Below are positions 11,442 through 24,665 of a stretch of DNA of 64,000 nucleotides, in pieces. Made by a program: the position numbers and the translations under genes. The first letter of the stretch is position 1; each line of letters starts with the position of its first letter. Below the pieces are notes generated by a model. The model was not told where the DNA came from, did no database searches, and worked only from the letters and a program-made list of their open reading frames with translations. This DNA is from Agaricus subrufescens (lineage: Eukaryota > Basidiomycota > Agaricomycetes > Agaricales > Agaricaceae): the NCBI GenBank assembly GCA_029945375.1, contig CM057059.1, positions 1,674,001 through 1,738,000 on the forward strand, read 5' to 3'.

Positions 11442-12669
11442 ATGGGCGACAAGACTTTTCTCCATGGAAAATTGTTGCTTGTAACACAGCTTCACCTTGC
11501 CACTGGTGGAACTGTCGCCGGCGCTTTCTACGGAATGGCGTTCACACTCTACTGCTTTTATGCATTATCGTTAGCCGCTCAGTTGCGAAGTCCTGGTTTG
11601 CGCCGACAAGCCCAATTTCTCTTTGCTTATTCTACGATAATCATGTCGCTTGGACTGTTCAACGTAGCCGCCAATGGCTGGATCATCAATAAGTCATATA
11701 TCGGGCACGATGATTTCCCAGGTGGTCCTGTGGTATATGGATACACAGTTCTGTCCTCCGAACCAATGTTCGTCGCGTACAATGCGTCCCAGTTGGCCAT
11801 CAATATGTTAACATCCGCAGTCCAGGTACTAGTTTTCGCCAACTCATAGATCTCATCATTTAATTTATCTCAAGGTCTGGCGAGTATGGGTTATTTGGAG
11901 TGCTACAAAGTATGCCAGTCTCGCCATGACACCACCATTGTTATGTTTCTTGACTTTCTCTGGTAAGTCGAGGACTGCCGACAGGATCTAATTTATTGTC
12001 ACTCACTACCTAATTCTCTTCAGCCCTGCAAACAAGAAGTAACATCATCAGCGCCACAAGAACGCCAGAAGAATTCGCGATAGAATATGCCAAAACGGAA
12101 TTGGCCCAAATCACGCTACAAGCTACCACTACAATTCTCGCTACCGCCTTGATCGCCACAAGCCTTATCTATGAACGATGGCGCCAAAACAAATTGATAG
12201 GTGAGAAAACTTGTAGCGTATACGCGAACCTGGAACACTCATAGGTTAACCAATCACAGGGTCCGAAAGTCAATTGTCGTACCCGTACCTTAATATTGTT
12301 GCGATCCTTGTTGAATCGTACGCTATTGAATCCATGTGGACCCTCCTTCTACTACTTAGGCGGAAAGACTCTGTTGCGGGTTCGTTTTTCGGAAGTACGC
12401 AACATTACATCGAAGTGAGTCCATACTTAAGCAGTCACTCGCGAAGACCATCTGATTATTTCTTTCAGATTATCGCCTATCTTCTTGTGCAGTATCGAGT
12501 TTCAAGTGGGAGATCGTATGAGTCGCAACAAAAGACCAACGAGATCAGCACCTTGCGCTGGAACCACACCGCCAGATCCGGGGCTGCAAGCGAGGCTGAT
12601 ACCCGACCTCCGCCATCTACCATACCACTTACAGAAAATGACATCCCGTTGCCTAGAATCGCTGTCTAG
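11442..12669 (+). CDS. Seven-transmembrane orphan family protein, copy A
   Basis: Predicted polytopic membrane protein of 334 residues from five exons: 11442-11825, 11875-11962, 12024-12200, 12260-12414 and 12469-12669. Seven hydrophobic segments can be read: one after TVAGAFYGMAFTLYCFYALS, then FAYSTIIMSLGLFNVAANGW, a third running across the exon 1-2 junction into VWRVWVIWSATKYA, then LCFLTFS, ILATALIATSLIY, IVAILVESYAIESMWTLLL and IIAYLLVQYRV. A Gly/Pro loop (FPGGP) follows the second segment. The C-terminal tail carries STLRWNH. I know similar proteins as an unnamed, expanded Agaricomycete family with GPCR-like topology; function is unknown. This copy is the most divergent of the six here. 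Confidence 0.82.
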
Positions 12670-13029
12670 AGTTAGCTATCTGTTTACTGGAACTTATGTT
12701 TCCGTCGGTTGATGGAGCTTTCCAGTGGAAACGTTTATGTAATATAATCTAAGTTGGCCCGGGGCCTCAAAGATAACAACTGACTACTTGAGGGATATAT
12801 CGTTCTTGCAAAACTCTGAATTTGAGTGCAGAGGTGAAACGCGAAACGTTTGATCCCGAGCCAAAACGGAGCAACCTCCAGGCATACACGGTTCACAGGA
12901 AAGTTAAAATGTTCCATCTTTTTTTAGGTGAGGGGTCGTGATGATGGTCGATGGCACCTCTATATATCACATTCTATTGCATGTTCACATCTAGATACCA
13001 GATCGCCTTTACGGTTAATGTGAAACGTT

Positions 13030-15291
13030 CTAAGTGTTAGCTATAGTAGACGTAAATGAGATCGTCATTCGCGACCGCAGATAAATGAAAGGCTTACTGT
13101 ACTTGGGACCCCCACCACCCTCAGGGACAGTCCAAGTGATGTCCTGCGTCGGTACTTTGACATCACATAACTTGCAGTGGATGCAATTCTATAAACGCCC
13201 CGCGCAAGTTTCGAACAAGAGAAGAAAGAGCTCCAGAGGGTACATACCTGAGAATTGATTACAAGCTTCTTCCCTTTCCATCCTTCTCCATTACCGACTT
13301 CCGCACCCTCTTGATCAACATATTCGTAGACTCCAGCAGGGCAGGCGCGTCCAAGCAGTCCACCAAATTCACCCACGTTCTTCCTGACGTGATCACTTCT
13401 CGCCCGTTTCTCTTCATCCACCTTGTCGAAATCGCCATCCTTGGAACACGTTTCGACAGCTTTTGAGCCGGCACCAATGGCGAGGTTAGCATTCTCGTTA
13501 TGTGCGCGAGCTTGATTGAGTGAATCCATGTATTTAAGTGTTTTGACAACGCGGAGGTGGACAGGTTGATCTTCAGCGTGATTTGTGCCGGTGAGCGCAA
13601 CGCTTGTCATGAGATCGGTTGAAAGGGGAGGTTCAAAGGCTGGGTAATCGATTGGCTGATGCCAAGATGCTGGATCCGTATCTGCTGCGTCGAGTGAAGA
13701 AGTGCTGTCCTGTAAAAAAAGTTGGAGTTCATGGACCTCGGGCGTTCGAATCCATTACATACCACACTATGGTGAGTTGACGAGTGACGGAACGTCCAAG
13801 GAGTGCTACCCTTCATAAACAACGAATCTATACCGGAGTACAACATCCCACCCCATATGCCGAGTTTCGTGTTGAAGGATGGTCGCATATTGCGCACCTC
13901 ATGGAGGTCCTCGTAAACCCATGACTTTTTGAAAGCTGCTTCGTAAGAAGACAGATCAGCGGCTTCCCCAGAGGCTTGTGAGTCTGCAGAGGGATGTACA
14001 GTGGCGAAGGCGGATTCAGCGGCGAGCATTCCAGTCTTCATAGCATTATGTGTGCCCTTGATTTTCGTGACATTGACGAAACCAGCGGAGCAACCTATCA
14101 GGGCGCCTCCGGGGAAATGTAATCGTGGAACGGATTGTAAGCCTCCCTCATTGATAACACGTCCGGCATACGAGAGTCGTTCCGATTTTCCAGAGAGGAG
14201 TTTACGGAAATGGGGATGGTGTTTAAGTTGCTGTGCAAAAGTTGAGTGGTGTGCAGCTGATTTCAGCAAAGATACGCACTTGAAGTTCACGGTAGGGGCT
14301 CAAGTAGGGGTTTTTATAGTCTAATGCAATAACTATACCCAGACTGACCAAGCCATCGTCCATGTGGTACTCGAATCCGCCACCATAAACGTCATATGGA
14401 AGGGGCCAACCCAAGAAATGGTTCACCAAGCCCGGTTGATAGTTCTCGGGATCAACACGCCAGACTTCTTTGAGGCCGATACCGTACGTCTGTGGCTGGG
14501 CTTCCTTTTGCAGCTGGTACATACTGATAGCTTGTTTCGACAAGGAGCCATGGGCACCTTCGCCAAGCAAGGTGACCTTGGCTCTGAAGGCCATCCCAGG
14601 CTCAAACGAGGGTTTCATGGTAAAGTTACGTGCAAGGCCGACCTCGTTGGTAATCACGCCTTGGACGCTGTGCACTTTGTTTCCCCATGGATCGTGTGCG
14701 TCGGGAGTAGGGCTAAGAAGTAGCTGGGATCCCGCGAATCCTGGGTAGATTTCGACTCCATACTCGTTTTCCGCGATATTCGCCAGCCAGCGGGTGAACT
14801 GGGAGAGGGACAAGATATAGTTCCCGTCGTTGTTCATTTGCGGCGGATGGGGGAATGGTAGACAGAGGTTTTCTGTGAGAAACCGCATATGCGAGGAGGT
14901 GGCCGGTCTTGTGAGAGGGTGGCCTTGCAGACTCTGCCATTTCGGAATGAGCTCATTGAGGGCGCGAGGCTCAATGACGGCTCCGGAGACGGTGTGCGCA
15001 CCTGGCGGGGCTGAGCGGGCCGTTCGAGACAATGTAGGGACACGTACCGATTTCAGAGCCCTTTTCGAGCACGACGACGCGGATTTCCTTGCCGGTCGCC
15101 TGCTCGAGCTGCTTGAGGCGGATCGCAGCACTGAGTCCCGCTGGGCCCCCGCCGACGATGCACACATCGACCTCGTCCTCGGCCCGCTCGACGGCAGCCG
15201 GATCAAACGCATCGGCCAGCCGGGGCACAGAGGTGTGTATGCGACTGCCCCGGGGCCCTCGTATCGTCCTCAGCAGGCGGCGGCGAAGCAT
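13030..15291 (-). CDS. CIR2: Electron-transfer flavoprotein:ubiquinone oxidoreductase, mitochondrial
   Basis: Inner-membrane FAD and 4Fe-4S enzyme that passes electrons from ETF (fatty acid and amino acid oxidation) to ubiquinone. Six exons: 15291-15048, 15001-14280, 14230-13763, 13709-13248, 13188-13098 and 13040-13030, 665 residues. The Arg-rich N-terminus ([15 protein letters not shown]) looks like a mitochondrial presequence. FAD binding is shown by [18 protein letters not shown]. Further landmarks are [26 protein letters not shown] and GTHNAMKTG. The iron-sulfur ligands are in [11 protein letters not shown] and [19 protein letters not shown], followed by PEGGGGPKY. The last exon is only 11 nt (ending TNT). 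It converges on 7TM gene A. Confidence 0.95.
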
Positions 15292-17344
15292 GGTGAGTCG
15301 TCCAAGTTCACGCTCAGCCCAAGAATGCAAGACCCGTATTTTCCACGTGACCGGTATCGTGCAGGACCGGTTTGCCCAAATATGGTGTTCGCGTGGCTCG
15401 CCACAACTAAAGACATAACACACGAGCGTAGCACAAATGTGTACCAGGTTTATGTTATGCGATCGAGGCCGACGAGCCCATCCTGTCCCAAATCCTCAAC
15501 CATGTCAACTTTCGACGTCGCCCGCGCCCCAAAATCCGACAAAGAGCACGAGCGGGCCACACGAAGCAGCGCGTTGCGAACAAAATTAGAACGGCCCTGA
15601 AAAACGGAGGTGTGCTTCTCCTCGCCCCCGTTGTAATATCACCTATTCATATCCTCGAAGGCTATATCCCTTGTTGCACTAGACACGAAAACGGACCTCT
15701 CTGGAATCTCCTAGTATGGGCCTCTCTTGATTTATAACAGCTTTGCCATTGAAGACCTTGCCCCGTCAATTAGACCTTTCATGGGCAAGGTTAAAACACC
15801 ACACTCGCATTCGATATACTGGGGAATGCATACTAATGTCTTTTGTAGAGCTCAACATGCTACCATCCGAGCCGTTTGGCCCCTTCGATCCTCGACCTCC
15901 AGCTGCAAGGAAAGCGTGTCCCCCCAAACCAGCACAATTCTATACAAACCAAGATTTAGAGGCAACGGGAACGCCTGCTTCAGGGATCGAACTCCTATCA
16001 CAACAGCTGCAAGGTTATCACATAGCATCTACTTGCGCCCGTTGGAGAGAGATATCCTCCTCTCGCCTTCGAGAAAACTGCTTCGGACAAGGTGTTTTTA
16101 AAAGCTCATGGAGGCAGAGGGTGTCGGTGTGTTTCCTTTTATGCCTGTTGGCGGATTGCCATATAGCGATTGGTGATATTTCACGTGTATGATTCTGAAA
16201 CGTTCTACGGAACTGACATCACTGTAAGGAATTATGCACCCTGAACAGCATGGCCAAAAAGGAAAGATGATATATATTTAATTATCTTATTAGATCTTTC
16301 AACAGATAGAAATTAGTCAGAGACGCAGAGGACGTCCGGTAGACTAGATTTTCACCACTCCTTTTAATTTCAATATACACCCCTCACGACTCTTCACTTG
16401 CTATATTCAAACTATTAGAGTAATTGCTCGGTGTTAAGGGTGTCAAACTCGCCACAATGAGCGTGGTCATCGGGGCCGGAACAAGAGTTCGGGGTAGTTG
16501 CAGTTGCAGCGTAGATGGAATCGGGCAAAATTAGCCGATATGATAACATGATACTTCCAGTGTTTGATGTATACACAAGAGTTTGTTATTGTTCTGTTTC
16601 ATCGCCTGATCTTTTGTATTTTATTTGTCGAGCACAGACGCCGCCCATGCTTCGCCTTTTGTCCATCCATCGGATCTGATGAATACAGTAGAATTCGTGC
16701 TGAGCCAATGATTAAGGAGAAAGCGACCTTGTGCTGGTTCGTTCAAATCACTTAAACAACAACAAACCTGATTCGTTTCATCAAGCAAGAATTCGAAGGC
16801 CGACCCCAGGAATTTTTTCCTTCCGAGATGTGGAATCTCAAATGGATATGTAGCCAATGTCCCAACGATGCCTCACACGGACGCGCGAGCCCATTTGCGG
16901 AAATGCGGAGTCCGTGCGTCTCGGGTGGCTATATGCGGACTTGCCTAGACAGAGGAGGATCAACAGGGCTCAACTGGGGCCAAACGCAGGCACGGTAAGA
17001 AGGCAAAAGGACGTGATGAGACTGACCTATAGACTGATTCGTATATTTCACAATTTCTTCTATACATATTTCTGAACACCAACAAAACAAGAAGTTTTGA
17101 AATCGCACAACAACTGTCATAATAATAAATGAGTAGACACGGTTTGGGTATGTTGGAGGAGCTCGCACGGTACTCCGCATTCTGTTTTCTGGCGAGCCTT
17201 AGGCTGACAATAGGCTTTGTAAATTGGCGATCCGATGTAAGAGAGAAGTTTGAAATCGGCCTGAAACACTACGTTGAGCGAAGAAATGTAGGACATTTAG
17301 CATTGACATGGAGCGTCATCACTATCAGTTCGGGTTGGACACTA
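15292..17344. other. Two-kilobase stretch with no supported gene
   Basis: Upstream of ETF-QO and downstream of the carnosine methyltransferase-like gene. A plus-strand open frame near 15743-16192 has a Pro-rich middle (ELNMLPSEPFGPFDPRPP), and a short one near 15509 is basic. Neither has family signatures or convincing splice structure. The left end must contain the ETF-QO promoter. Confidence 0.4.
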
Positions 17345-18620
17345 TTACGACAATGGCTTGGTTGCAACCCAAAACTCGGCATGATAAACCCAATGCATCA
17401 TCGCATTTCTATCGTGCGCATATTCGCATTGGATAACCCTCGGTGTCCGAATACTATCCGCGCTCTCTCCTTCGTCAACTACAAAGCCAACATCCCTTAC
17501 GGCATGCATAAGTTCCTCAAGACTAAGCTCAACTTTTGCCTGGGCACCCCCCGGCCAAAGGAGCGGTCCGAGATTGATCCAGGTACCCCCAGGACGCAAG
17601 AGGGAATAAATCTTCTCAGTAGTGGAGAAAACATTGATCGAGGTGTCAATGAAAAAAAGAGTGACAACAAAATCATATCCAGGATGATCATCGGTTGGAT
17701 TAGGGGTATTCATTTTGAGGAAGTCGTCTTCTGTCAATGTTAGTTTTGACGAGAAACGTGGAACGACGTCTGGAAATCGGATTGAACGGAAAAGCGAGTT
17801 ATTCGATCTCTGATGCGAGAACCAGTGCGCAAATGGTTGAACACCGTGAATACTACTCTTCGTCGTCAATGTTTCGGAGAAAAGAAATCGCATAGCGAGG
17901 GTCATGAAGTATGAAAATTCAACGGCCCGGGTATTGAAACCTGGAAAACTGGGAATGAGCGTTGCATTTCAACACCTAGATCGGAATTAAAGTACCCAGT
18001 TGCGAAATCTCCCAAGCGAGTCGTCCGAGGCCAGATCCTGGAACGAGGACCCTCGTTTCTCCCCGTTTGGATGGTGGTACTTGCTCCAGAACACGAAGTA
18101 TGGGACGAAAGATCTTCTCGCGTTCATCGGCACCCTCCCCACTCCAATCACGGACGAAATGCTTTAACGCTTCCCGAACGCGAGCTAGATCAGCTTGATT
18201 AACCTCAGCCAAAGGTGGACTACCGTCAAGACCAAACTCATTAGCGGCTGCTTCCGCTATAGCTGTGGTGATTACGGCGTTTTGAGCAATGGATTCGCTG
18301 AAATGTTTGAGTTTGGTGGGGTAGCCTATACGAAAACCACGTTGTTTGTGATCCCTCCCGATAGACCTGTAAGAGCGTTCCATTGATTCCAAGTCTTGCC
18401 TTGCTAGAATGGCATAATGGAAATAGCTGGCATAAGCTCTTCCGAGCGAAAACGTGGATGTGCCTGGTGTGAGGCTGTTTCCCGTCAGCAGTTGGCGAAT
18501 GGTAGACCACGGAAAAGGGGAAAACATTTTTCGACCAGCAAGAAAGAGCAAAAGGGGAAAGGAAATCGTTAAGAGGGTATCAAACCATGTAGAAACTGAA
18601 ATGTGAAAGAGCTGGTCCAT
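17345..18620 (-). CDS. Carnosine N-methyltransferase-like protein (N2227 family) with N-terminal hydrophobic anchor
   Basis: S-adenosylmethionine-dependent methyltransferase of the N2227/CARNMT1 family. Two exons, 18620-17996 and 17940-17345, with a 55-nt intron, give 406 residues. SAM motif I is VLVPGSGLGRLAWEI. The post-I region NTRAVEFSYFM and the family block YDFVVTLFFIDTSINV then IYSLLRPGGTWINLGPLLW are clear. The N-terminal half has a helical segment (LARQDLESMERSY) and SESIAQNAVITTAIAEAA. I chose the ATG at 18620; the first 40 residues hold a strongly hydrophobic run (TISFPLLLFLAG), which could anchor the enzyme to a membrane. The true substrate in fungi is not shown by sequence; histidine-containing peptides are the known target in animals. 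Confidence 0.85.
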
Positions 18621-19789
18621 CTGTACACATGGTTGAAGACATTGAACACGCCAAGTCATACGATGTGCGGGCGCACCGGACTTTCCCACGGATTGCACAT
18701 AAACCAGTCACCACTGAAAGGCCTGTACTGGGTGCTAGCTGCCGCCGACCTACAATTACTATCCTACGTTTGTACTCAAGGTAAGTTGCTGCCTGCTTTC
18801 CATCAGTCGGGGCACTGACGATGTGATTTCCTGGGAACACGTCTGCAGCTCGGAAAATAACCCTGAAGGAACAGCTTCTAGTCACCTTCCACGAACCATT
18901 GGACGCAATTGTTCTTTGTTGTCGTCTTCGCAGTCTCACCATAGACACTCTGTAGCCCCTGGGAAAATTTAATCAGGTTCTATGACTCCGTCTTTCCACC
19001 ACAATCATTGCCACATCTTTTGACTTCTCCGATAAGACGTCCAAGCCACAGGCTCAGGTTGTATGAAAAGAGAAATGGCATTTATGGTACCTTGGCAGAT
19101 ACAAATGAGAAGGACATTATTACTTTGAATTCCCAGCAGACACTTATGCTAAATGAGGAGATGAAACGGCGGACATATCAAATTCAGCTTGTACCTCTCA
19201 ACTCCTCACTATTAGCACGAATTGGTTCCGCCGTTCCTGACATAGTTAGCGAAATCAGAACCTGTTACCATATGTCCGAGTTTACCACATGCATCAAGAT
19301 CAACTCAAGAGCTGCTGCTTCGGTTAGTAACCTCTCTGGATAAGCAGTTTAATCGCCTTGATGCCCGTAAGTTTGTTGTTGATGGACTTCGGGCGTCTCG
19401 CTCCAGATCAAGTGGAGCGATGATGGTGCTTTGACCGGAAGGCATTTTTCCTCCGTCGAAGAGGGTCCGTGTCCCAACCTCATGCTCTAGCGAGGGTTGG
19501 GATGTGCTTCAGCGGTGCATTGAGGAATGAGATATCTCTTGTAGATGCTATAGTAGGAAAAGAAACTTGGATTGCCCGAGACAGTATTCGTATATGAACA
19601 GTACAATCAACGTCTGATTCATTCCTCGCCGCCGCGTCGAGCGTATTAATGAGTATAAGATCCCGAATCCGAGTCTTGGAAAACACGTATTGGCCGAGCA
19701 TTCCGGCTATTTTTCTAAAAGCAGCGTGAAGTAACATATAAATTGCCGTCCCTTGCGCAAACTACATCTCAAGGTTCCTGTCGCACGCA
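18621..19789. other. Gene-free stretch before 7TM gene B
   Basis: No frame with coding character. A plus-strand open frame at about 19008-19343 has no recognisable features. The interval should hold divergent promoters for the methyltransferase-like gene and 7TM B. Confidence 0.4.
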
Positions 19790-21004
19790 ATGGGTAGCAC
19801 TACTGCAACCATACCGAAGATGGACCCTCTCTTGGAGCAGATTGAACTCGTTGCCCCCACAACAGTGGCAGGGACCTTCTACGGCGTTGCTTTCACTCTC
19901 TACTGCTTCTACATCCTTTCACTAGCACCTCGACTGAATGAACAAGGCCAGAAGATGCGGGCAAGATTTATGCTAGGCTACAGTACTGTAGTCATGCTCT
20001 GCGCGCTGTATTCTCTAGTATCAAATGCTTGGGTTGTTCAGGATGCTTATATCAGTTATAAAGACTATCCTGGAGGGTCGTACTCATATGAAAGATCGAC
20101 TTTTTCCACCCAGCTGGTGATAACTATCGGTTTTATTTGCCAATTAGGAATTGATACATTGACATCAGCAATACAGGTACACCCATCTGTTTTTTACTTA
20201 ATCTTGCTGATATAGATAAAAGGTTTGGCGAGTATGGGTCATTTGGAAGACTTCCCGGTATTCCATGTTAGTTGTCGCACTTCCCTTCTGCTGCTTCTTG
20301 ACTTTTACTTGTAGGTGCACTCAAAAACTTTCCCCTTTTCGCTAAAACAAGCCATCTCTTTTCAGCTTTGCGGACGAGAGGTATTATACTCAAGACCACA
20401 CTGCCTCCGACAGAAACTGGACAATTGGACAGCAAAACTGAACTACTAGTGGCAAGTGTGGTTCAAGGATCTACTACAGTTTTTTGCACTATGTGGATAT
20501 CCTTATATCTCGTTTTAGAGCATAGGCGCCAAAAAAAACTCATCGGTAAGGATATCTCGCAGACTCGCAACTCGAAATAAAATGATACATATGAGAAATT
20601 TGGCAGGCCAAGCTCTGGAACCAGTGGGATATATGCATATTGTCGCCATACTCGTGGAATCGTATGTTCTAGAGTCCGTGTGGCTGTTGGCTGCGGCAAT
20701 ATTATGGAATTCCGCTGCTTCCAACTTCTTTGGTGAAACTGTGGTTTACATTGAGGTAAGATAATCATTGTGAGATCAATCTCAATAGAGATTCATAAAC
20801 CATGTCCAGACAATCTGCTACCTGCTCGTCCAGTGTCGAGTCGCAAGGGGAAGCGCCTCTAAATCGCAGAGACAACAGACCGTGATTAGCTCTTTGAACT
20901 GGAATCATTTCACTCATGTCACGCAAGATGATGATGCCGGCTGCAGTGCCTCCGCGATATTGGTAAAAGCAGACGCGCAAATCTTACCAGTTCCTACGAC
21001 TTGA
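19790..21004 (+). CDS. Seven-transmembrane orphan family protein, copy B
   Basis: Same family and exon plan as copy A. Exons 19790-20176, 20223-20310, 20366-20545, 20607-20755 and 20810-21004 encode 332 residues. It shows VAGTFYGVAFTLYCFYILSL, RARFMLGYSTVVMLCALYSL and the loop YPGGSYSYERS. DTLTSAIQ is spliced to VWRVWVIW, and IVAILVESYVLESVWLL and TICYLLVQCRVARG follow. The tail bears SSLNWNHFTH. Intron 2 opens with GTAGGT. It is nearly identical to copy C over most of exon 1, so B and C are a recent tandem duplication. B has no lesion that I can see. Confidence 0.83.
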
Positions 21005-21994
21005 CAGTCCAATCACATTTTGTTCCATTGCTTTGTAGTTGTTCTTCCAAGTTTCCCCTATTTATGATTCTACGATCCCTCCCATCGAGTAGTATGAAAT
21101 TCCATCAATAGGTTAACGACGGTAGCCAGCTGCTGTGACTGAACGTTGAAGATCACTGTGGATCAATTGAAATTCAGGTAGATAACAGCGGTGTATCAAG
21201 GAGACAGCTGGTGGGAATAGTGAGTTATATCTAGGTTGAGTGAGCCGATGGCTGCCATGATGACAGCGATGGACCAGTAAGGAAGCCTGCAGGCTGTGTG
21301 GGGTCGCAGTTTCATAAATACTCATAGTCGTCAGTAAGCAGTTGATGAAAAATGGGTTACGGAAGAAGCAAACAAGTATGAAAAGTGATGACTCAAATGG
21401 GGAATGATGCGTATGATGGAAAACATTGATGCGAGAGGAGGAGAATGATCAATGGAGAGGATAAGCGATGATGGCCGGCAATGATGAGGAAATGGGAGAA
21501 ACTATTGGTGGAGATTGAAGTCCAGCCTTGATGTGATGGCGGGAATGACTCGAGGGATATGGTGGTGGGAATGATGATGGTAGAAAACCGGTAGTTGTGT
21601 CTGATGTGCCCTGTTACAAGGGTATGACTAGTAATAAGTGCTGTTCTTATAACAGTATAACATACAACAGAGGAGAGGGCACCTAGCGCAAATAGGTGTA
21701 ATTTTCTGCGTATAACTAATTTTTCCAGCACCATAACCGACTGTACAAAATCTTGCAAGCAAAAACTGTCATGGCTTGTCCTTAATTTTGTTTTTTGATG
21801 GTATCGAGGTCTTCCATATTGGTAGAGGCGGTGATGATCTTTTGACAGAAAGAGGTCCTCTCTCCCTACAAGAGTGCCTATGCGATGTCGAGTCATGAAG
21901 AACGTACACTCACAGAGTGAACCGGCTGTTCTCGTTAAAGTAAGTTTGTAATGATATATAAACTGGTAACTCTCGGGTGCACTATCCTCCCCCA
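21005..21994. other. Spacer between tandem 7TM copies B and C
   Basis: A minus-strand open frame spans 21393-21995 but has no family features and overlaps the promoter of copy C. I treat the interval as promoter and spacer. Confidence 0.45.
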
Positions 21995-23205
21995 ATGGGC
22001 AACACTACTGCAGCCATCCCGAAGCTGGAGCCCCTCTTGGACCAGATCGAACTCATTGCCCCCACAACAGTGGCAGGGACCTTCTACGGCATTGCTTTCG
22101 CTCTCTACTGTTTGTACATCCTTTCACTAGCACCTCGACTGAATGAACAAGGCCAGAAGATGCGGGCAAGATTTATGCTAGGCTACAGCACTGTAGTCAT
22201 GCTCTGCGCGCTGTATTCTCTAGTATCAAATGCTTGGGTTGTTCAGGATGCTTATATCAGTTATAAAGACTATCCTGGAGGGCCGTACTCATATGAAAGA
22301 TCGACTTTTTCCACCCAGCTGGTGATAACTATCGGTTTCATTTGTCAACTAGGAATCGATACATTGACATCAGCAATACAGGTGCACTCATCTGTTTTCT
22401 ACTTATCATTTTGCTGATATAAAGAAAAGGTTTGGCGAGTATGGGTCATTTGGGGTACTTCCCGGTATTCCATGCTAGTCATCGCACTTCCCTTCTGTTG
22501 TTTCTTAACTTTTACTTGTAAATGCCCTAGAAAAATTTTTTTTCTTTTTGTTTTGGCTAAAACAAGTCATCTTTTTGCAGCATTGCAAATAAGGGCTGTT
22601 ATACTCAAAATCACATTGCCACCCACTGAAGCTGCACGGTTAGACAGTAAAACCAAGATAATTGCAAATGCACTTCAAGGAGCTACTACGATTCTTTGCA
22701 CTATGCTGATATCCTTGTATCTCATTTTTGAGCATCGGCGCCTAGTAAACCTCATCGGTAATCAAGTAATGCAAGTTTCGAGCAGTGAACAAGATCATTA
22801 ACATGTAACACCTGGCAGGCGAAGCTCAAGCAACAATAGGTTGCAGGCGAATTGTTACCATACTCGTGGAATCCTGCGCTCTAGAATCGGTGTGGTTATT
22901 GACTGCGGCGATATCAAGGAATTCTGCTAGTTCCAATCTTTTTAGTGAAACCATGATCTACATTGAAGTAAGCATTCGCTGTGAAATCAATATGAATATA
23001 GGGTCATGAATTACGCCCAGACAATATCCTACTTACTTGTTCGTACCGAGTTGCCAAAGGAAGTGCTTATGGATCACAGAGACGACAGAGTGTGATTAGT
23101 TCCTTGAACTGGAATCATTCGACTAGTGTCACACAATCTGACAGTGCTTCGACCACGTCGGTAGAACCGGAGGTGGTTAATTCACCAGCTTCTACAATGG
23201 TTTAG
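21995..23205 (+). pseudogene. Seven-transmembrane orphan family, copy C, frameshifted in the last exon
   Basis: Exons 21995-22381, 22430-22517, 22581-22757, 22819-22967 and 23021 onward follow the family plan exactly, with all splice phases kept. In exon 5 one base is missing near 23042: the expected CAG-TAC-CGA (Gln-Tyr-Arg) reads C-GTACCGA. The frame then ends at TGA 23094-23096, with a changed tail. In the ancestral frame the sequence stays open to TAG at 23203-23205 and still encodes SSLNWNHSTSVTQ. The seven membrane segments are almost complete, so the shortened protein might still be made. Exon 4 also differs (ESCALES for ESYALES, SRN for LWN), consistent with relaxed constraint. Confidence 0.72.
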
Positions 23206-24665
23206 TAATCAGTCTCTCTGAGTTCTATCTGTCTCTAGTTCCACAATATCTCCCATTAAATAGTAGAAGATTCTAGTAGTGGGTCGCAGGCAGTGTTCCG
23301 CTGCCATGGTTGAACTGAAGTTCTTAATTTAATAATTTGGGTGCTAGTCATAGATGAATTCGGATGTGCTCATGTTGAGCGTTGAAGATAACTGTGGAAT
23401 TATGCAAACCATAGTCACCGTTATTCACTGTTCTGGCGCAGTCCTCTCTGGATATACCAGAATCTTGTCTCGCGAAGTATCCTCCGGAGCAATATAAAAC
23501 ATGCCGATATTAAATCTCAAGTCAGATTATAGTCACCAGCATATCGTGTTAACCCTCATAGATTTTCAGCGAAAACATTGACGTAGTTGAACAGCTGAGG
23601 ATTTCGAACCACCTCACATTTGACGTGGAAACACAGGTGGAAAGGAAGTTTGCCATCTGACCAAAATGAACCTAATAAACTGGCGTGCAATATGCGTATG
23701 TATGTAGACTGAACGCACGATAATATCGGAGGAGTAGATCTATAATTGTATCTCAAAAATAGCCGGCCAATGATAGGCCTGAGAAAGTCACCGATCAAAG
23801 TTGCGCCCAACTATCCAGTCATTTGGCAGCTCGGTTTTGCTGGACCGTAATTGATTGACTGTCACTTTTGACAGGGGCTGGAAATGCTTTACTCAGGCAT
23901 ACAAATAAAATGGCTACGTGATTAACTAGATAACTATTTAATTCGATCTCCTCATCACCAGTGAAATCAGTTATTAAGAGTGTTCAAGTTGAACTGCACC
24001 CCCTGCTATAGAATGAATGTCAATGTTCCACTTCGTCCTCACGGCCAAATGACTAGTGTCATGCTTGTTGTCATTACATGAGCCAACAATGCTTCTGTTA
24101 TCCTGCTGACCCTGCTGTTATCCATCCTCTGATTGAGAGCGCTTCAGTTAAAGCGAGGAGAAGCAATGGCTTACGTTAGTCGACACCATATATGTTCAAT
24201 TTGTAACACGCCGCCACTAGCCATCAGCTGTTGTGGATTCTGACGACCTTTAGACCGATGTACGTTGACTAGAACGGAGCGCTGAGACGCACCGCTCGTT
24301 ATGAATGTGGGTCGGCGACAGCGTAATGATTTTTAGGGCGCAGGGGCTTACCGGCCGCTCTATTAATGCATGGATGAAAATATAACTGTATTTCCGTACA
24401 TCTTTGACCCGCACCCCCACTTGTAGCAATGTGTTGATGTTCTTGTCGTCTATAAGCTCTCTAGCGACCCACGCTTCTCGCGTGTCATTGTAAGCTCTCT
24501 GGTTTAGTTGGCCTACGGGCTTCTACTCGAAGATGACCTATAATTATCTTTGATCGACGTTTGGTTCAGAGTGATCGAACGGATTACATAACAGGTGAGG
24601 TATTTATTCCGAAACATTAAAAGCAGGGAGGGTTGTGGCGTGACGAAAACAGCCCAGATCTCGAC
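23206..24665. other. Gene-free stretch
   Basis: No supported coding frame over about 1.46 kb. The right end holds the promoter of the MARVEL-like gene. Confidence 0.4.

Noticed and set aside
15743..16192. Plus-strand open frame of about 150 codons
   Set aside because: A Pro-rich middle looks faintly protein-like, but there is no domain, no supported start and no splice structure.
21393..21995. Minus-strand open frame of 200 codons between 7TM copies B and C
   Set aside because: Overlaps the 7TM C promoter and has no coding character or matching introns.
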